In this document: positions 20,974 to 32,700 of the stretch, in pieces
How positions within the stretch are numbered: the first letter of the stretch is position 1
Layout of the letters: the number at the start of each line of letters is the position of its first letter
NCBI GenBank assembly: GCA_036365515.1
Contig: CM070873.1
Coordinates: 176,246,604 to 176,310,603 of the forward strand
Reading direction: 5' to 3'
From: Torymus aiolomorphi
Lineage: Eukaryota; Arthropoda; Insecta; Hymenoptera; Torymidae
DNA: 64,000 nucleotides
Notes under the pieces: generated by a model
What the model was told of the DNA's origin: nothing
The model's database searches: none
The model's input: the letters and a program-made list of their open reading frames with translations, nothing else
Made by a program: the position numbers and the translations under genes

Positions 20974-23900
20974 TCACTTATTATTTATTTTATAATGACC
21001 CCATGCTAAAGTATCTATATTATTGTCTTGAACACATCTTTTATCATCATATGGACTTAAGGCAATCTTCAACTGCTTTATAGTTTCTACATTATGGAGT
21101 CGGGATCTTATGGAATACTGTTGTCGTTTTTTAATAGATAAATTTTGCAAACAATCTACAAAATCATCAAACTTTATAGTTTTTTTAACAACTGAAACCT
21201 TAATACCTTTTATTTTTTCATATGATCTTGACCATCAACGCGAGTACTGTACATTTTACTTCTTAAGACAACGAATTCTGTAAGAATCTGACCATTACAC
21301 TCGTCTTTCATAAGACCAACAATTTTTATTTGCATGAGGCATATTAAAGATGTTTTCACTGGGATAGTCTGAAGTATCAAACTTTGAGAGATTTTTTTTC
21401 ATATCAGCATAAAAATCATCACATTCAACAGCATAAATCAAGCTGTCTGTGTCTGTATAAAGAAGCTTACAATTTTCTTTATACATTTTTTTCATATAAC
21501 TATAATGAAAATCATAAATCAGGGTTTTAGAAATGTCTAAAACTGAAAGTCCAACGTAAATTGGTTTATCTAACAAAACTTCAACTTTTTTAAGCTGGAT
21601 AGCTACTAAATTTTCATCAAAAATACTAATACTATGAAAAAGGGGACTTGATATTTGTGCTTCTACGCCATACCTTCCAGCCCATTTAGTTGATAGCTTG
21701 ACATCAACACGTTTTCTTACATTCTCCATAGTTTTACCATATACAGCATTATTCATCAATTTGAAAAAGTTTTTTTCAAAATCAGTTCTTGCTAACGCCC
21801 TCATATTACTATTTAAATTGATGTAAGACTTAAGCCATGGAGATTGTTTAAATTTCAATACTTTATGAATTTTAACAAGCTGAAGTCCATTTTTGACAGC
21901 TTGTTTAAGTGATCGGTAGTGTATAACATAATTTTTTTTATACGAAAGTGTAGCCAAAAGTTTTTCCTGTTTTGATCCCGGTGGTTTTGCTTGCTCAGGA
22001 CAAAAAGGTAAGTCGTTATGAATGTCATGTATTTCTGAAGGATATTCTAAATCTACTTCTAAAATGTACCCGTAAGGTGCATCATCATCTATGAAAAAAT
22101 CTAAATTTTCACAGCCGTCTATCCACTCAAAGGAATCATAAGGGAGACATTGAGTCATTGCCCAACCATATAAATTATTAGCATCTAAATATATTAGATA
22201 TATATTTTCTTTATTTTTATCATAATTTTAAGTCATATATTTATGATTTGCAGCTGCGTAGCGATGAGAGCACTGACTTAATCCACCTCTTATACCTCTT
22301 TCTATGAATAAAATCATATCTATATCAGTTAATAATTTTAATTGTATGCCAGTATACTTTAGCATGGCATCCCATGCAAATCCTGGAGTAGTATAATAAT
22401 GAGCTGGATCTAAACCATATACGTTTATACTTGGATCACGAAAATTTTCAAAAACATCTGTCTTCATATAAAGATCTGAATATTCTCCAAGGGTATGAAT
22501 ACTAAAGGTATTCCATACTTTTTGTGCATGTTCATAATCTTCATCAGATATGGTTGAACCATTTAGCACACTGAAAAATTTTGTTTTTTCAGGTAACTCA
22601 GTTTCATCCAACTTTTCCCACGAATCCAGGTACTCGTAAGGCAGAACGCCTTTCTTCGTTAAAAGACTGATTTTTTCTTTTTCTAAAGATGAAAACTCCT
22701 TTAAAACAATTTTATATTCACTTAAATATGAAGCTAATTTTTCTAAAGAAGATGGCATAAATCTAAATGAATCTACAAAGCGAAATTTAATATCACTTTT
22801 CTCAACATGTTTTGTAAAAGAAATATACTTCTCCTTAGTCAATGGAAGTAAATCAACATCACCTTTCATATAATTCGATATATCATTAATTATAAAGTGA
22901 GCATCATAACCACTTAAGTTATGAAATATCACAGGAATCGTTCTTGAATCTTGATAATTCAAATTACAGTTAGCATGAGCAGGACCGCGATATTTTCCTA
23001 AGAGATGACAATGATCTCTTACCTTATCACTGTTTTCTAATAATTTGTTACAAATGTGACAAATTTTTGAATTGAAATAATTAATCATTTCTATTGGTGT
23101 TAAAATTGGCATAAATCGTGGGTTTGTATATAAATTAGTAATACGGTCATGTATTACCTTCAATTCACTAGCAAACCACATAGCTGGTTTAACCCCACGA
23201 TAAAATCTATATTCAGATAAAGAGTCATCAAAACTGCACTTCAAATAATATCCTATACTAAACATTTCATATTTTTGAAACGATAAAGTATTAGCCAAAC
23301 CTTCATCTTCCTGGTTTTCTAGTACAGGCTTTAACAGACATTTACAATCTGCATATATTGTGAATGGTAATCTTTCTTTATAATTAAAATTTTTAAAATA
23401 GATATCTTTACCTTTTATAGGAAGTTTCACCTTGCAATCATTAATATTCTTACATATATTCTTTCATGCTCTTTTAAATTATTTTCATTAAAGAAAAAAT
23501 TTAAACATCTATCACATATATATTGCTTCTTTTTTCTATGTGATAAACCTCCTCCTACTAGACGTGATAAATTTTTTATATATGTAATGTGATTTCAGCT
23601 GTCCCTTAATTTTTTTTTTTCTAATAAAAGAAGATTTACATGATTTTCTTTTTTTTCATGTGTCAAATAAAAGGGAATCACATTTTTCTCATACAATCCG
23701 AAGACATTAACCGATATTAAAGGGTTTTGTTTTCAAACTTGAAAATTTTTTTTATCGTAACAGGGAATTCTATACCTGTCATATTTAAATTATTTTCATA
23801 CTGAAGATAATTGCTAACCCTGTTAGGATGATTTTTACGGTTTACTGGATACAAAGCAGATAATATTGCCCATTTAAAGCATTGATTATCTTTGTTTTGA

Positions 23901-24655
23901 ATATTAATGCAGGCATTTTTTTTATCTAAAAATGGTGGTAAAGGTAAATATGAATTACCACTGCGCAATGGATTGAACTTATTCATATTAATTTGAATAT
24001 TAATAATAGAATTTAAAGTCCATCCAGAATCTTTTTCTTGAAATTCTTCTACCTCAGCCAAAAGTTTATTTAAAACATGATTATCAAACCATTCACTTAA
24101 AGATGTACCTAAAACCACTTCAGCGTTTGGCGTACTGAAATGTTTCGTTTCAATACTTTCCTGCGAATCTTCATTTACATCAGAAGAAAGTTTCTTGAAT
24201 GAACAAGATAGTACAGTGTTAATTTTCATGGCACATCGAATATCTTTCAAAAATGAGGCGTCCTTTAAAAAGGTTGATATATCTATATGTACAAGATTTG
24301 CAATTATACTAGTTCTCACCCTTTTATTAAAAGCACTTTCAATATCAATCCAACGAATTCGATGCTCGATTTCATCCGTTTTTAAATCTGGTACTATTCC
24401 ATAACCAGTTTTTCCTATAGCATCAAGCTTTGCTTTGATACTCTCAATCCTTGCTATGGCGTATAAAATAGATTGTTTTTGAGCTGTTGTCAGCGTTCTT
24501 TTTCTCAATAATTCTGGAAGACTATCTAATGATAAAACACATTGTTCTACCCATTGTTCAATAACTTCGGAATCCATAGATTTATATATTAAAATATTTT
24601 CCACCTCTTCAAAAATTTTCACATGTTCCTGACAAAGATCTTTAACTTCATCCAT
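20974..24655 (-). pseudogene. Polinton protein-primed DNA polymerase B, several disruptions
   Basis: A ~1.2-kb-codon gene. The N-terminal ~312 codons (24655-23717) end in a typical Polinton block (FLDKKNACINIQNKDNQCFK). A degraded stretch (23716-23431) still encodes a zinc-finger-like CDRC segment in another frame. An exonuclease domain follows (HNLSGYDAHF, YSDLYMKTD) with an HNH/zinc-like insert (CHICNKL...HCHLLGKYRG), then palm motifs DANNLYGWAM and YTDTDSLIYA (about 21430-21459). The C-terminus (KRQQYSIRSRLHN) ends at the TGA 20974-20976. Damage seen: frameshift(s) around 23600-23716, an in-frame TAA near 22228, and shifts near 21300 and 21222. The first exonuclease motif, DFE in relatives, reads DCK. 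It would replicate the element by protein priming but is now inactive. Confidence 0.85.
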
Positions 24656-24799
24656 TTTTACAAATTAAAAAAAGACTTTTTTTTTCGTAAGTGTATTCTG
24701 AAAATTAAAAAATTATGTTATCATTTTAAATAATTATTGATAAAAAAAGGTGAAGAGAAATTAAAATAATCAATGATTTTGTATAATATTAGATCAGCA

Positions 24800-24915
24800 T
24801 TTGATAATATAGAAACAGTTTAGTTGTATTAGGCAGTTATAATTAGATAGATATTTTATAAGATTTAACTTACATTATAATAAAATTAAAGATTAAATGA
24901 TTGGTATAAAGCCTT
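24800..24915 (+). pseudogene. Second, older integrase fragment
   Basis: The sequence aligns without gaps to 20125-20238 of the integrase gene, for example AGGCAGTTATAA followed by TAGATAGATATTTT and ATTGGTAT(G/A)AAGCC. I judge roughly three quarters of the bases identical. It is full of stops. It lies ~150 bp beyond the polymerase start codon, so a second Polinton was once here or the element's integrase region was duplicated. I know of no other reason for this homology. Confidence 0.7.
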
Positions 24916-25314
24916 ATGCAATACTTTTAAAATCTTAGCAGACGACGCGGCAGTGGGCCACAAGTGCGGGACGCGTGAGTGAGAGAGACAGTGAGAATGT
25001 CGAGTGGGGGGAGGGGGGGGGGGATACCATCTACTCGAAGAGTTCATATATGCCCCCGTAGGGTATAAGAAATGATGCGTGGTAATTATTTTATTAAATA
25101 TATTGAGAAGAGGCGTAATTGAATGCCTGAAACGTTGACAAGGTAGATCATTGAAATCATACAAAATTAATTAATAGTTTTAATACAATAATGATTATGC
25201 CAAATATAGTGTAAATATTATAAAAATTAGTTATATACTATAAATAGTGAAATACTATAAAAAAATTATACATAAAATACTATATAAACTTAATTAAACT
25301 TTACTAACTCGCGA
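24916..25314. other. Spacer with a G-rich tract
   Basis: A GC-richer patch (24940-25035) with GAGA-type and G-run sequence (a long G run near 25006-25023) is followed by A+T-rich DNA. No gene is supported. No Polinton terminal repeat was identified. Confidence 0.35.
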
Positions 25315-25447
25315 ATTTCATTTTTTAATGTTCGCTTATCCGTTTTTCTCTTTTTTTTAAGGAGAATTTCATTTTTTAATGTTTGCTTATCCGTTTTTCT
25401 CTTTTTTTAGGGAGAATTTCATTTTTTAATGTTTGCCTATCCGTTTT
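25315..25447. repeat. 52-bp tandem repeat, three copies
   Basis: The unit starting GAATTTCATTTTTTAATGTT and ending with GCTTATCCGTTTTTCTC is present three times with few differences. On the minus strand it covers the end of the neighbouring gene's coding region and its stop codon, so duplication has copied the 3' end of the frame. Confidence 0.85.
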
Positions 25448-26509
25448 AGGTTCTTCTATATTTAATATTGTTTTCATTTCTGCACGAACTTGATAGTCTA
25501 TGGTAGGATTATGCGCAGGATTCGGAATTGTTATTAGCTTCGCGGGCGGTGGAAAATTCAATAAATTTAAATCGAATGGTTGTGGACTGTATGGCTCTAA
25601 CGGTGGCGTTGACCAGCTACCAAATTCAAACGTAAACGAATCTGGCGTATAGCTCTCCCTTAGCGGAGAAGGTGGTAAAGGTATTTCTGCTAATGATATT
25701 GAATGACTCCGAGGGTTGATCTATTGGTGAAATTACTTCGGGTAGAGGTCTAACTATTGGAAGAAGTTTTTTAAATATATTGGATGTTTTTTCTTGCTCC
25801 TGGTTTTGGACTAGAAAAACATTTTCACTACTTTCCTCATGGTTTTGTGATGAATTGAGCTGAAAATAAAATATATATATTTATAATAAAATATATAGCA
25901 TATGCATCATAAAAAAATACTATATTGCTTACCACTTCATTTCTGCATATACTATACACTACAGGTGATTGCGCTGATTCTTCCTACAAATAAGCATACT
26001 TTTTTAATATAATTTAATTAGAAAAATTATGCATTACTTTATAAAAAGATAAAATATTACATTATAATAAAATACTGTTATGGTATCTATCAAATCATAA
26101 AATTTTTTCAAATACAATAAAATCTATGACTATAATTTTTAGGTAGTTTTGAAAAAATAAATAAAAAAATTATAAATTTACGTTAAAATGATAGAGAAAA
26201 TTGCAATATTTTCATAAAAGCTACAATTTCGCAATTCGCTGGATACATCTAAAAATAATAATTTATTTTGAAACTAATAATAGTTTTCAAACTTACCTGA
26301 TAGTCCTCACACTCATTCAAAACTTCATAACATAGCGTTGGTAGATTTCTTACAATTCTCGGGTCCTTCCTATGATCTTCTGCAAATGGACATATTTCAG
26401 GAAGATCTATAGTTTTTTCCTTTAACTTTTCCCACTCACATTTATGTTGTACACTATTTACAATGATTCTTCTGATTTCTGTCACACAGATCTCTGTACT
26501 TTTATACAT
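25376..26509 (-). CDS. Unknown multi-exon gene (three exons visible), one frameshift
   Basis: Exon 1 is 26509-26297, with the ATG followed by 71 codons, a CExE-rich polar product, and donor CAG|GTAAGT. Exon 2 is only 51 nt (25983-25933), with TTTGTAG acceptor and GTAAGC donor. Exon 3 begins at 25859 after TTATTTTCAG and keeps frame for about 60 codons. Near 25710 a one-base shift is needed to reach the frame encoding a Pro-rich stretch (IPLPPSPLRESYTPDSFTF) and the C-terminus ending at 25376. Exon phases agree, which supports real splicing. I recognise no domain. The shift may be a mutation or an assembly error. It may be a host gene or part of a mobile element. Confidence 0.55.
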
Positions 26510-27600
26510 TTTTAACTTTTAAAATTTTCCAAATCGGACGAAGTTGCTTGCGTGAACACTTCCTAAATACTGAATCTTGTATATTATACGTAGCGAGAAA
26601 AGCAACGCTTTCAATATATAATGCCCTTTATAGAAAAAATTTGGATTTTGGAAAGATTTTCAATGGAGCATTGAGGGCCCTTTGTTTTATGAACGCTTCG
26701 AGAGTGACGCGCGGGTGGACGATACCGTTCACACATGTGCTGGCTCGCTAAACTGCCTTTCCGAAATTTTCTTGAATTTTACTTCTAAACTAATTCTTTA
26801 TCGGTTGCTTCGCGAACTAACAATATTAATGATATTTTATTTAATCAATTGTTATTTGAATGAAGCCCTTTCATTTAGTCGAAAATTATTACATATTTTT
26901 GGCTTATTTTTATTTTACAGAATAGTTTTACTTTATTTTTATGTAGAAATATATAATAATACATAATAGAATGTACTGTTTCATTTATAATTATCAAAGT
27001 TAATTATAGTTCGCTAAGTTCTAGTATTATACATTTGAATAAAAAATTTTAAATAAAATAAACACTTAATTGAAAAGGAATATTTGTGAAATATTGAAAA
27101 AATTTAAGTGGAAAAAGAATAATGAACTTGAGAAAAAAAGGTTTAAATTAATTTATATTAACTTACCAATTCGTTTTGAACTTAACTCGTGACAAGATAG
27201 ACTTCTGCAGCAACTATCGGTATATTAGATGAAAATCTTTCAAGCTATTTTCAGACGGTAACGAAAAAATACTCTCAAAACTCAGTAGCACTTGTCAACT
27301 TGAAATAATGAGATGTATCTAAAAAATGTTCAAGTATTATAAACTAATAGTAAAGCATTAAAAAAAAAATTTATAGAACTATAAATGATAAAGTATTAGA
27401 GAATTGAAAATTATATATGTTAATACGTTGAAAAGACTAAGTTATTATAGTCGAAAACTTTAAGTTACATTAATATAATGAAGAGAAAAACTGAATCATT
27501 ATAAGTTAAACTATAGATCAATAAGCTGTAAGGATTGTATATTAATAAGCTGAAAATCAAAAGTAATTATATGAAATACTTACGTTTGGTAAGGAGACTA
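26510..27600. other. A+T-rich DNA, no supported gene
   Basis: Upstream region of the minus-strand gene and beyond. Open frames at 26548-26966 are short and A+T-biased with no recognisable motif. The promoter of the minus-strand gene may lie in 26510-26760, where GC content is higher. Confidence 0.35.
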
Positions 27601-27872
27601 AGTCTCATGAGACTGACGCGCAGCCTTTTATCCACTGTCGGTATATAGGTGCGCATGCGCGACAGTTTAAAGATTGATAGATGGCAGTGCACCTGCACGG
27701 TATAGTTATTCATTTTAGATTAAAGAAGAAAGATCTATAGATGATCGTATGCACATGCGTGGTAACGTAAAAGATTCATAGATGAGTGAGGAAAGATTGG
27801 TAGGTGACGAACTGCGCATGACCGAGAAACTTTTAAGTTTGGACTGATAAAAAGTAGTTACAAACATTTCCT
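27601..27872. other. Spacer with short GCGCATGCGC-type motifs
   Basis: Contains a loosely repeated phrase (GATTGATAGATG, GATTCATAGATG, GATTGGTAGGTG) separated by CGCATGCG-like or CACATGCG-like motifs. No gene was recognised. Confidence 0.35.
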
Positions 27873-28219
27873 TACACTGAAAAAATTTTGGCACGGCGTT
27901 TGTTTCCATCACAGTTCGTCAACGCCCCCTTCGCTGCGTGTGTCAGACCACCCACTTTTGGCACAGCTCCTGTCCCGTTCGGGACAAACGCTGTGCCAAA
28001 AGTGGGTGGTCTGACACACGCAGCGAAGGGGGCGTTGACTCCTGTCCCGTTCGGGACAAACGCTGTGCCAGTACGGGGCGCGCGACGCTTTTACGGTACA
28101 GGAGCGGTGCCAGTACGGGGCAGGAGATGTGCCGAATCGCGGTACAACATTCTACCCTACTTTCGGCATAGCGTATGTACTCATCGGGTCAGCTGGAGTG
28201 CCAAATTTTTTTCAGTGTA
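27873..28219. mobile_element. MITE-like element with 22-bp inverted termini and internal stem-loop
   Basis: The termini TACACTGAAAAAATTTTGGC and, inverted, GCCAAATTTTTTTCAGTGTA start and end the element and include TA at each edge, as expected for a Tc1/mariner-type TA insertion. Inside is a perfect 49-bp inverted repeat (27918-27966 and 27991-28039) with a 24-nt loop that itself holds GTCCCG/CGGGAC. A ~32-bp segment from the loop region is repeated directly at about 28041-28072. No transposase is encoded. Confidence 0.75.
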
Positions 28220-28540
28220 CTATAAAGGTCAGGCGAGCTGGGTCCTAGCCACTCATTTCTTTTTCTTATTTCAGCTCTAATACTTTTAATATAGCATTCT
28301 TACAGGTCTTTAATAATTTCTTCTTTCAGGACTTATAATTTAAAAGTTTTAAAGTCTTGAATCTTAATACAACACTTTTCTTACAGTTATAAAAGGTAAA
28401 TTCATTTGTCGAATTAATTCTAAGTTATTTTCACGTCTCATACTTAAACTTTTTCACACTATTCACATTATAAGTTCCTTAGGCATCTTATACTTACTAT
28501 TTTAAACTTTCAGATACTTTAACTTTTTACGTATAATGAA
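28220..28540. other. A+T-rich spacer
   Basis: CTTT/TTAA-rich DNA leading into the tandem array. No gene was seen. Confidence 0.35.
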
Positions 28541-28769
28541 TTCATATTTTTTCTAAGATATTCTCAGCTGTTGAACTTTAACTTTTCAGTCTCTTCGTAG
28601 GGACTTTAATTTTTTACATAGCACGTATCACGAATTTATAAGTTATTCCTTTTTCTAAGATATTCTCAGCTATTGAACTTTAAATTTTCAGTCTCTCTGT
28701 AGGGACTTTAATTTTTTTTCACAGCACGTATCATGAATTTATAAGTTATTTTCAAATCACTTTCTTTAA
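28541..28769. repeat. ~100-130-bp tandem array, left part
   Basis: Two units, marked by CTAAGATATTCTCAGCT at 28552 and 28655 and by GTAGGGACTTTAATTTTTT. The array resumes after 37686 with three more units (37705, 37808, 37939). The 8.9-kb TTAA element split it. Confidence 0.85.
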
Positions 28770-28919
28770 GGGGGTGTCAAACTCCATTCTGCGATTTGAC
28801 CGACCCATAGGTCGGTAAGGTAGGAAGTACATACTATTGATGAAATATGACACAAGCGCCATCTCTGGAAAATCGTAATAGATTTTAACATAGATGGCGC
28901 TACATATTTCAAAAATATT

Positions 28920-29560
28920 AAAGATACGCATTTTTTTATTACAAACAATTGTACGTATTTCGCGTATACGTATTTCTTTTTATAATTAATTATCCGTATT
29001 TTGCGTATACGCATTTTTATTATTAATAATAGTGCGTATTTCACATATATACGCATATTTATTACAAATAATTTTGCGCATTTCGCCTATACGCATTTTA
29101 TAATAAATAACTTGGTGTATTTCGCCGATACACATATTTTATTCTAAATAATTATGCGTATTTCGTTTATACGCACTTTTCAGTGTTATCAATTGTGCGC
29201 ATTTCGCCTATACACATTTTATAATAAATAATTTGGTGTATTTCGCCTATACACTTGTTTTATTATAAATAATTATGCGTATTTCGCTTATACGCACTTT
29301 TCAGTGTTATTAATTGTGCGCATTTCGCCTATACGCATTTTATAATAAATAATTTGGTGTATTTCGCCTATACACATGTTTTATTATAAATAATTATGCG
29401 TATTTCGCTTATACGCACTTTTCAGTGTTAGTAATCGTGTGCATTTTGCCTACACGCATTTTATAATAAATCATTTTGTGTATTTCGACTATACACATGT
29501 TCTATTATAAACAAATGTGCGCATTTCGCCTATACACATTTCTTATAATAATGAGATGCA
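28920..29560. repeat. Minisatellite of ~40-bp units, each with a small hairpin (120-bp composite)
   Basis: Units carry TGCGTAT-TTCGCC-TATACGCA, where TGCGTAT/ATACGCA can pair. GTGCGCATTTCGCCTATAC recurs near 29073, 29195 and 29316, giving a ~120-bp composite of three ~40-bp units. A second array of the same motif lies at 32430-32700. Confidence 0.85.
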
Positions 29561-29639
29561 GATTCATCACTTTATTATATAGTCTCAGTTATTATTGACA
29601 TTTCAAAATTCAGGACGTCGCCTCGCATGATTGCAAATG

Positions 29640-30530
29640 CTTTCTTAAAAATCGTAGTGCGCTTCGTACGTTTTTGTGTCCCGGTGAAGGGACAGATCGG
29701 ATGCGAGGTCTAGGTGTTTAGATGGCCGATGATGGAGTCCGGGTTATGCGCTCCATAGGTTTTTGTACCCAGGTGTTGAGACAGCTCGATTACGAGGTCT
29801 AGCTGTTCCAGGTGGCCGGTGATAGAGTGTAAGTGATGCGTTCCGAAGATTTTTGTGTCCAGATGTCGGAACAGATCGTATGCGAGGTCTGAGGTTCCAG
29901 GTGGACGATGATGGAGTTTACGTGATGCGCTCCGTAGGTTTTTGTGTCTAGAGACCAAGACAAATCGAATGCGAGGTCTAGGTGTTTCAGATGGCCGATG
30001 ATGGAGTCCGGGTAGTGCGCTTCGTAGGTTTTTGAGTCCAGGTGTCGGGACAGCTCGAATGCGAGGTCTAGCTGTTCCAGGCGGCTGATGATACGCTTCG
30101 TAGACTTTTGTGTCCAGGTGTTTTGACAGATCGGATGCGAGGTCTAGGTGTTCCAGACGGCCGATGATGGAGTTCGGGTAGTGCGCTCCGTAGGTTTTTG
30201 TGTCCAGGTGAAGGGACAGGTCGGATGCGAGGTCTAGGTGTTGCAGATGGCCGGTGATGTAATCCGGGTGATGCGCTCTGAAGGTTTTTGTGTCCAGGTG
30301 TCGGGACAGATCGGATGCGAGGTTTAGGCGTTCCAGGTAGCCGATGATGGAGTTTACGTGAAGCGCTCCGTAGGTTTTTGTGTCCAGAGGCCAGGACAAG
30401 TCGAATGCGAGGTCTAGGTGTTCCAGATGGTCGATGAGTCCGGGTAGTGCGCTCCGTAGGTTTTTGTGTCCAGGTGAAGGGACAGGTCGGATGCGAGGTC
30501 TAGGTGTTTAGATGGCCGATGATGGAGTCC
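29640..30530 (-). repeat. ~90-bp minisatellite, open on the minus strand as 30-residue repeats
   Basis: TTTTTGTGTCC-type landmarks occur about every 89-90 bp, ten times (29668 to 30464). Because 90 is divisible by three, the minus strand stays open for 229 codons (30399-29710). It encodes repeats of the type L-D-T-K-T-Y-G-A-H-x-P-x-S-I-I-G-x-L-E-x-L-D-L-A-S-D-L-S. There is no clear start context and no recognised domain. It may be coding or merely a repeat whose length preserves frame. A related array at 32838-33275 encodes the same peptide pattern on the plus strand but has stops. Confidence 0.7.
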
Positions 30531-30715
30531 AATTTAATATTATGATTTTCACAATATTACCTGCATCTGAAATTTTGTGGCACAGTACTGCACTTTTTTG
30601 TACATATTCTGGATATAGTTTACAAAATTTCTACCAAGAGATAGTTTAGATTTGGTTTTTATTTTTTTGGTTGAGGGTTTAATTGTTTATTGAAATTTAA
30701 ACAAATTTCAATCTA

Positions 30716-31953
30716 TTTAGTTTTTTATGAACAAAAAATGTTCCTCAAATTTTAGGTCGATATTTGCAAAAATAAAAAAGCTATGCAATATTGAAAATTC
30801 AATTTTTTTGCAATTTTTGGTTAAAATCCAAGTTTATTAATTTTTTAACTGAAAATCTTGAAACTTTTTGTATAGTACATTGATTGGCAAAAGGTTTGAA
30901 TTTTTTCCGTAGAATGTGCCAGTATTTATTTTATGACCCTTTTTGAAAGTCTCTGATTGGCTGCTTCTTAGTATACCTTCATCAAAGGATATTGAGGCTG
31001 CGGCCAAATATTCTTTATTCGACAAATTTTTTTTGTGTTCTTCTTCGAAAACCCTTCAAAATGCTTTTTTTGATCAATACTGGCCGAGCAAAGGGAAAAA
31101 AGTGACAATTTTTTGAAATATCAAGAAAAATCCATAATTTCAATTTTTGATAACATGATTAATGAAACTGAATATTATTCATACATCTTATGGCATGGAC
31201 CGTACCACTGAATTTTGTTAGAGCATCAAATAGAACATTAGAAATATCCATTTTCAATAATATTAGGCTTACACAATAAGCAATACCTAATTATGAATTA
31301 ATAATAAATTAAGCTATAGAGGTTAATTACTATAAAGCTGTCAAAATGAAATCAGGCAACAGACTGATAATTTCATTCATAATTAGGTATTGCTTATTGT
31401 GTAAGCCTAATATTATTGAAAATGGATATTTCTAATGTTCTATTTGATGCTCTAACAAAATTCAGTGGTACGGTCCATGCCATAAGATGTATGAATAATA
31501 TTCAGTTTCATTAATCATGTTATCAAAAATTGAAATTATGGATTTTTCTTGATATTTCAAAAAATTGTAACTTTTTTCCCTATGCTCGGCCAGTATTGAT
31601 AAAAAAGCATTTTGAAGGGTTTTCGAAGAAGAATACAAAAAAAATTTGTCGAATAAAGAATATTTGGCCGCAGCCTCAATATCCTTCGATGAAGGTATAC
31701 TAAGAAGCAGCCAATCAGAGACTTTCAAAAAGGGTCATAAAATAAATACTGGCATTCTACAGAAAAAATTGAAACCTTTTGCCAATCAATGTACTATATA
31801 AAAAGTTTCAAGATTTTCAGTTAAAAAATGAATAAACTTGGATTTTAACCAAAAATTGCAAAAAAATTGAATTTTCAATATTGCATAGCTTTTTTATTTT
31901 TCCAAATATCGACCTAAAATTTGAGGAACATTTTTTGTTCATAAAAACTAAAA
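30716..31953. repeat. 1.24-kb palindrome with ~580-bp arms
   Basis: The left arm (30716 to about 31300) reappears inverted at about 31371-31953, with few differences and a central ~70-bp unpaired segment. Each arm carries a minus- or plus-strand open stretch containing phrases such as SSKDIEAAAKYSLFDKFF, but none is a full gene. Confidence 0.9.
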
Positions 31954-32429
31954 GAAAACGAGTTTTGAGGGATTTTAAAATTTTGAGCTGCTGACTTCAC
32001 GTGAAATATCCCATATACCTGAAACAACAGGAGGGTGTAATAAAATTTGAGACCAAGGGCTGAACTTCAAATGAACCTGAGTATGATATATAAGTTGATC
32101 CGCATTTTAAAATATACACCTTCCATCATATAAACGCATAACTGCAAGTTGAACATTTTAACAAAATTTGTATTATTAGAAGTATTGTCATTAATAATTA
32201 CTTTGCATTATACTTGTCATGCTACTGAATGATTGGCAAAAGTAGAGCTACTATAATTTCATTGAGCTAGGCTCATAAGTTTCTTTAGCTTCTTTTCAAA
32301 TTTTATGAGTTTTGTTGAAAAAAAACGGAAAAGAATTAATTTTATGTCAAGACATCTAGTTTCTTATAAATAGATAACTAAATAAACTCATGTAATTGTA
32401 ATTCTTTTCTGTTATAATGAAATATGTTC
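31954..32429. other. Spacer inside the TTAA element
   Basis: A+T-rich DNA between the palindrome and the second hairpin minisatellite. No feature was recognised. Confidence 0.35.
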
Positions 32430-32700
32430 GCCCATACACCTTTCCTTATAACTAATAATTGTGCGTATTTCGTCTATACGCATTTTTGCATTATAAACAA
32501 CTGTGCGTATTTCGCTTATACATATTTTTGATATCGTAAATAATTGTGCGTATTTCGCTTGTACGAATTTTTTATTATAAATAATTGTGCGTATTTCGCC
32601 TATACGCATTTTTGTATGATAAATAATTGTGCGCATTTCGCATATACGCATTATTTATTATGAATAATTGTGCGTATTTCGCCTATACGCATTTTAATAT
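32430..32700. repeat. Second array of the ~40-bp hairpin minisatellite
   Basis: Six or so units with TGTGCGTATTTCGCCTATACG-type cores and A+T-rich spacers, the same family as 28920-29560. Confidence 0.85.

Noticed and set aside
14292..22230. Reassigned stop codons, because several Polinton and transposon stops stand where relatives have Gln
   Set aside because: Other internal stops (TGA and TAA in the capsid gene, at positions that are not Gln) and true frameshifts and deletions are present. Intact neighbours use normal stops. Single C-to-T changes explain the Gln sites.
13793..25300. Long terminal inverted repeats of the Polinton
   Set aside because: I compared the flanks by eye and found no matching inverted ends. 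They may be lost or too diverged to see.
28920..29560. CRISPR-like array (partly palindromic repeats with similar-sized spacers)
   Set aside because: The spacers are themselves repeated, there are no cas genes, and the window is eukaryotic. It is a minisatellite.
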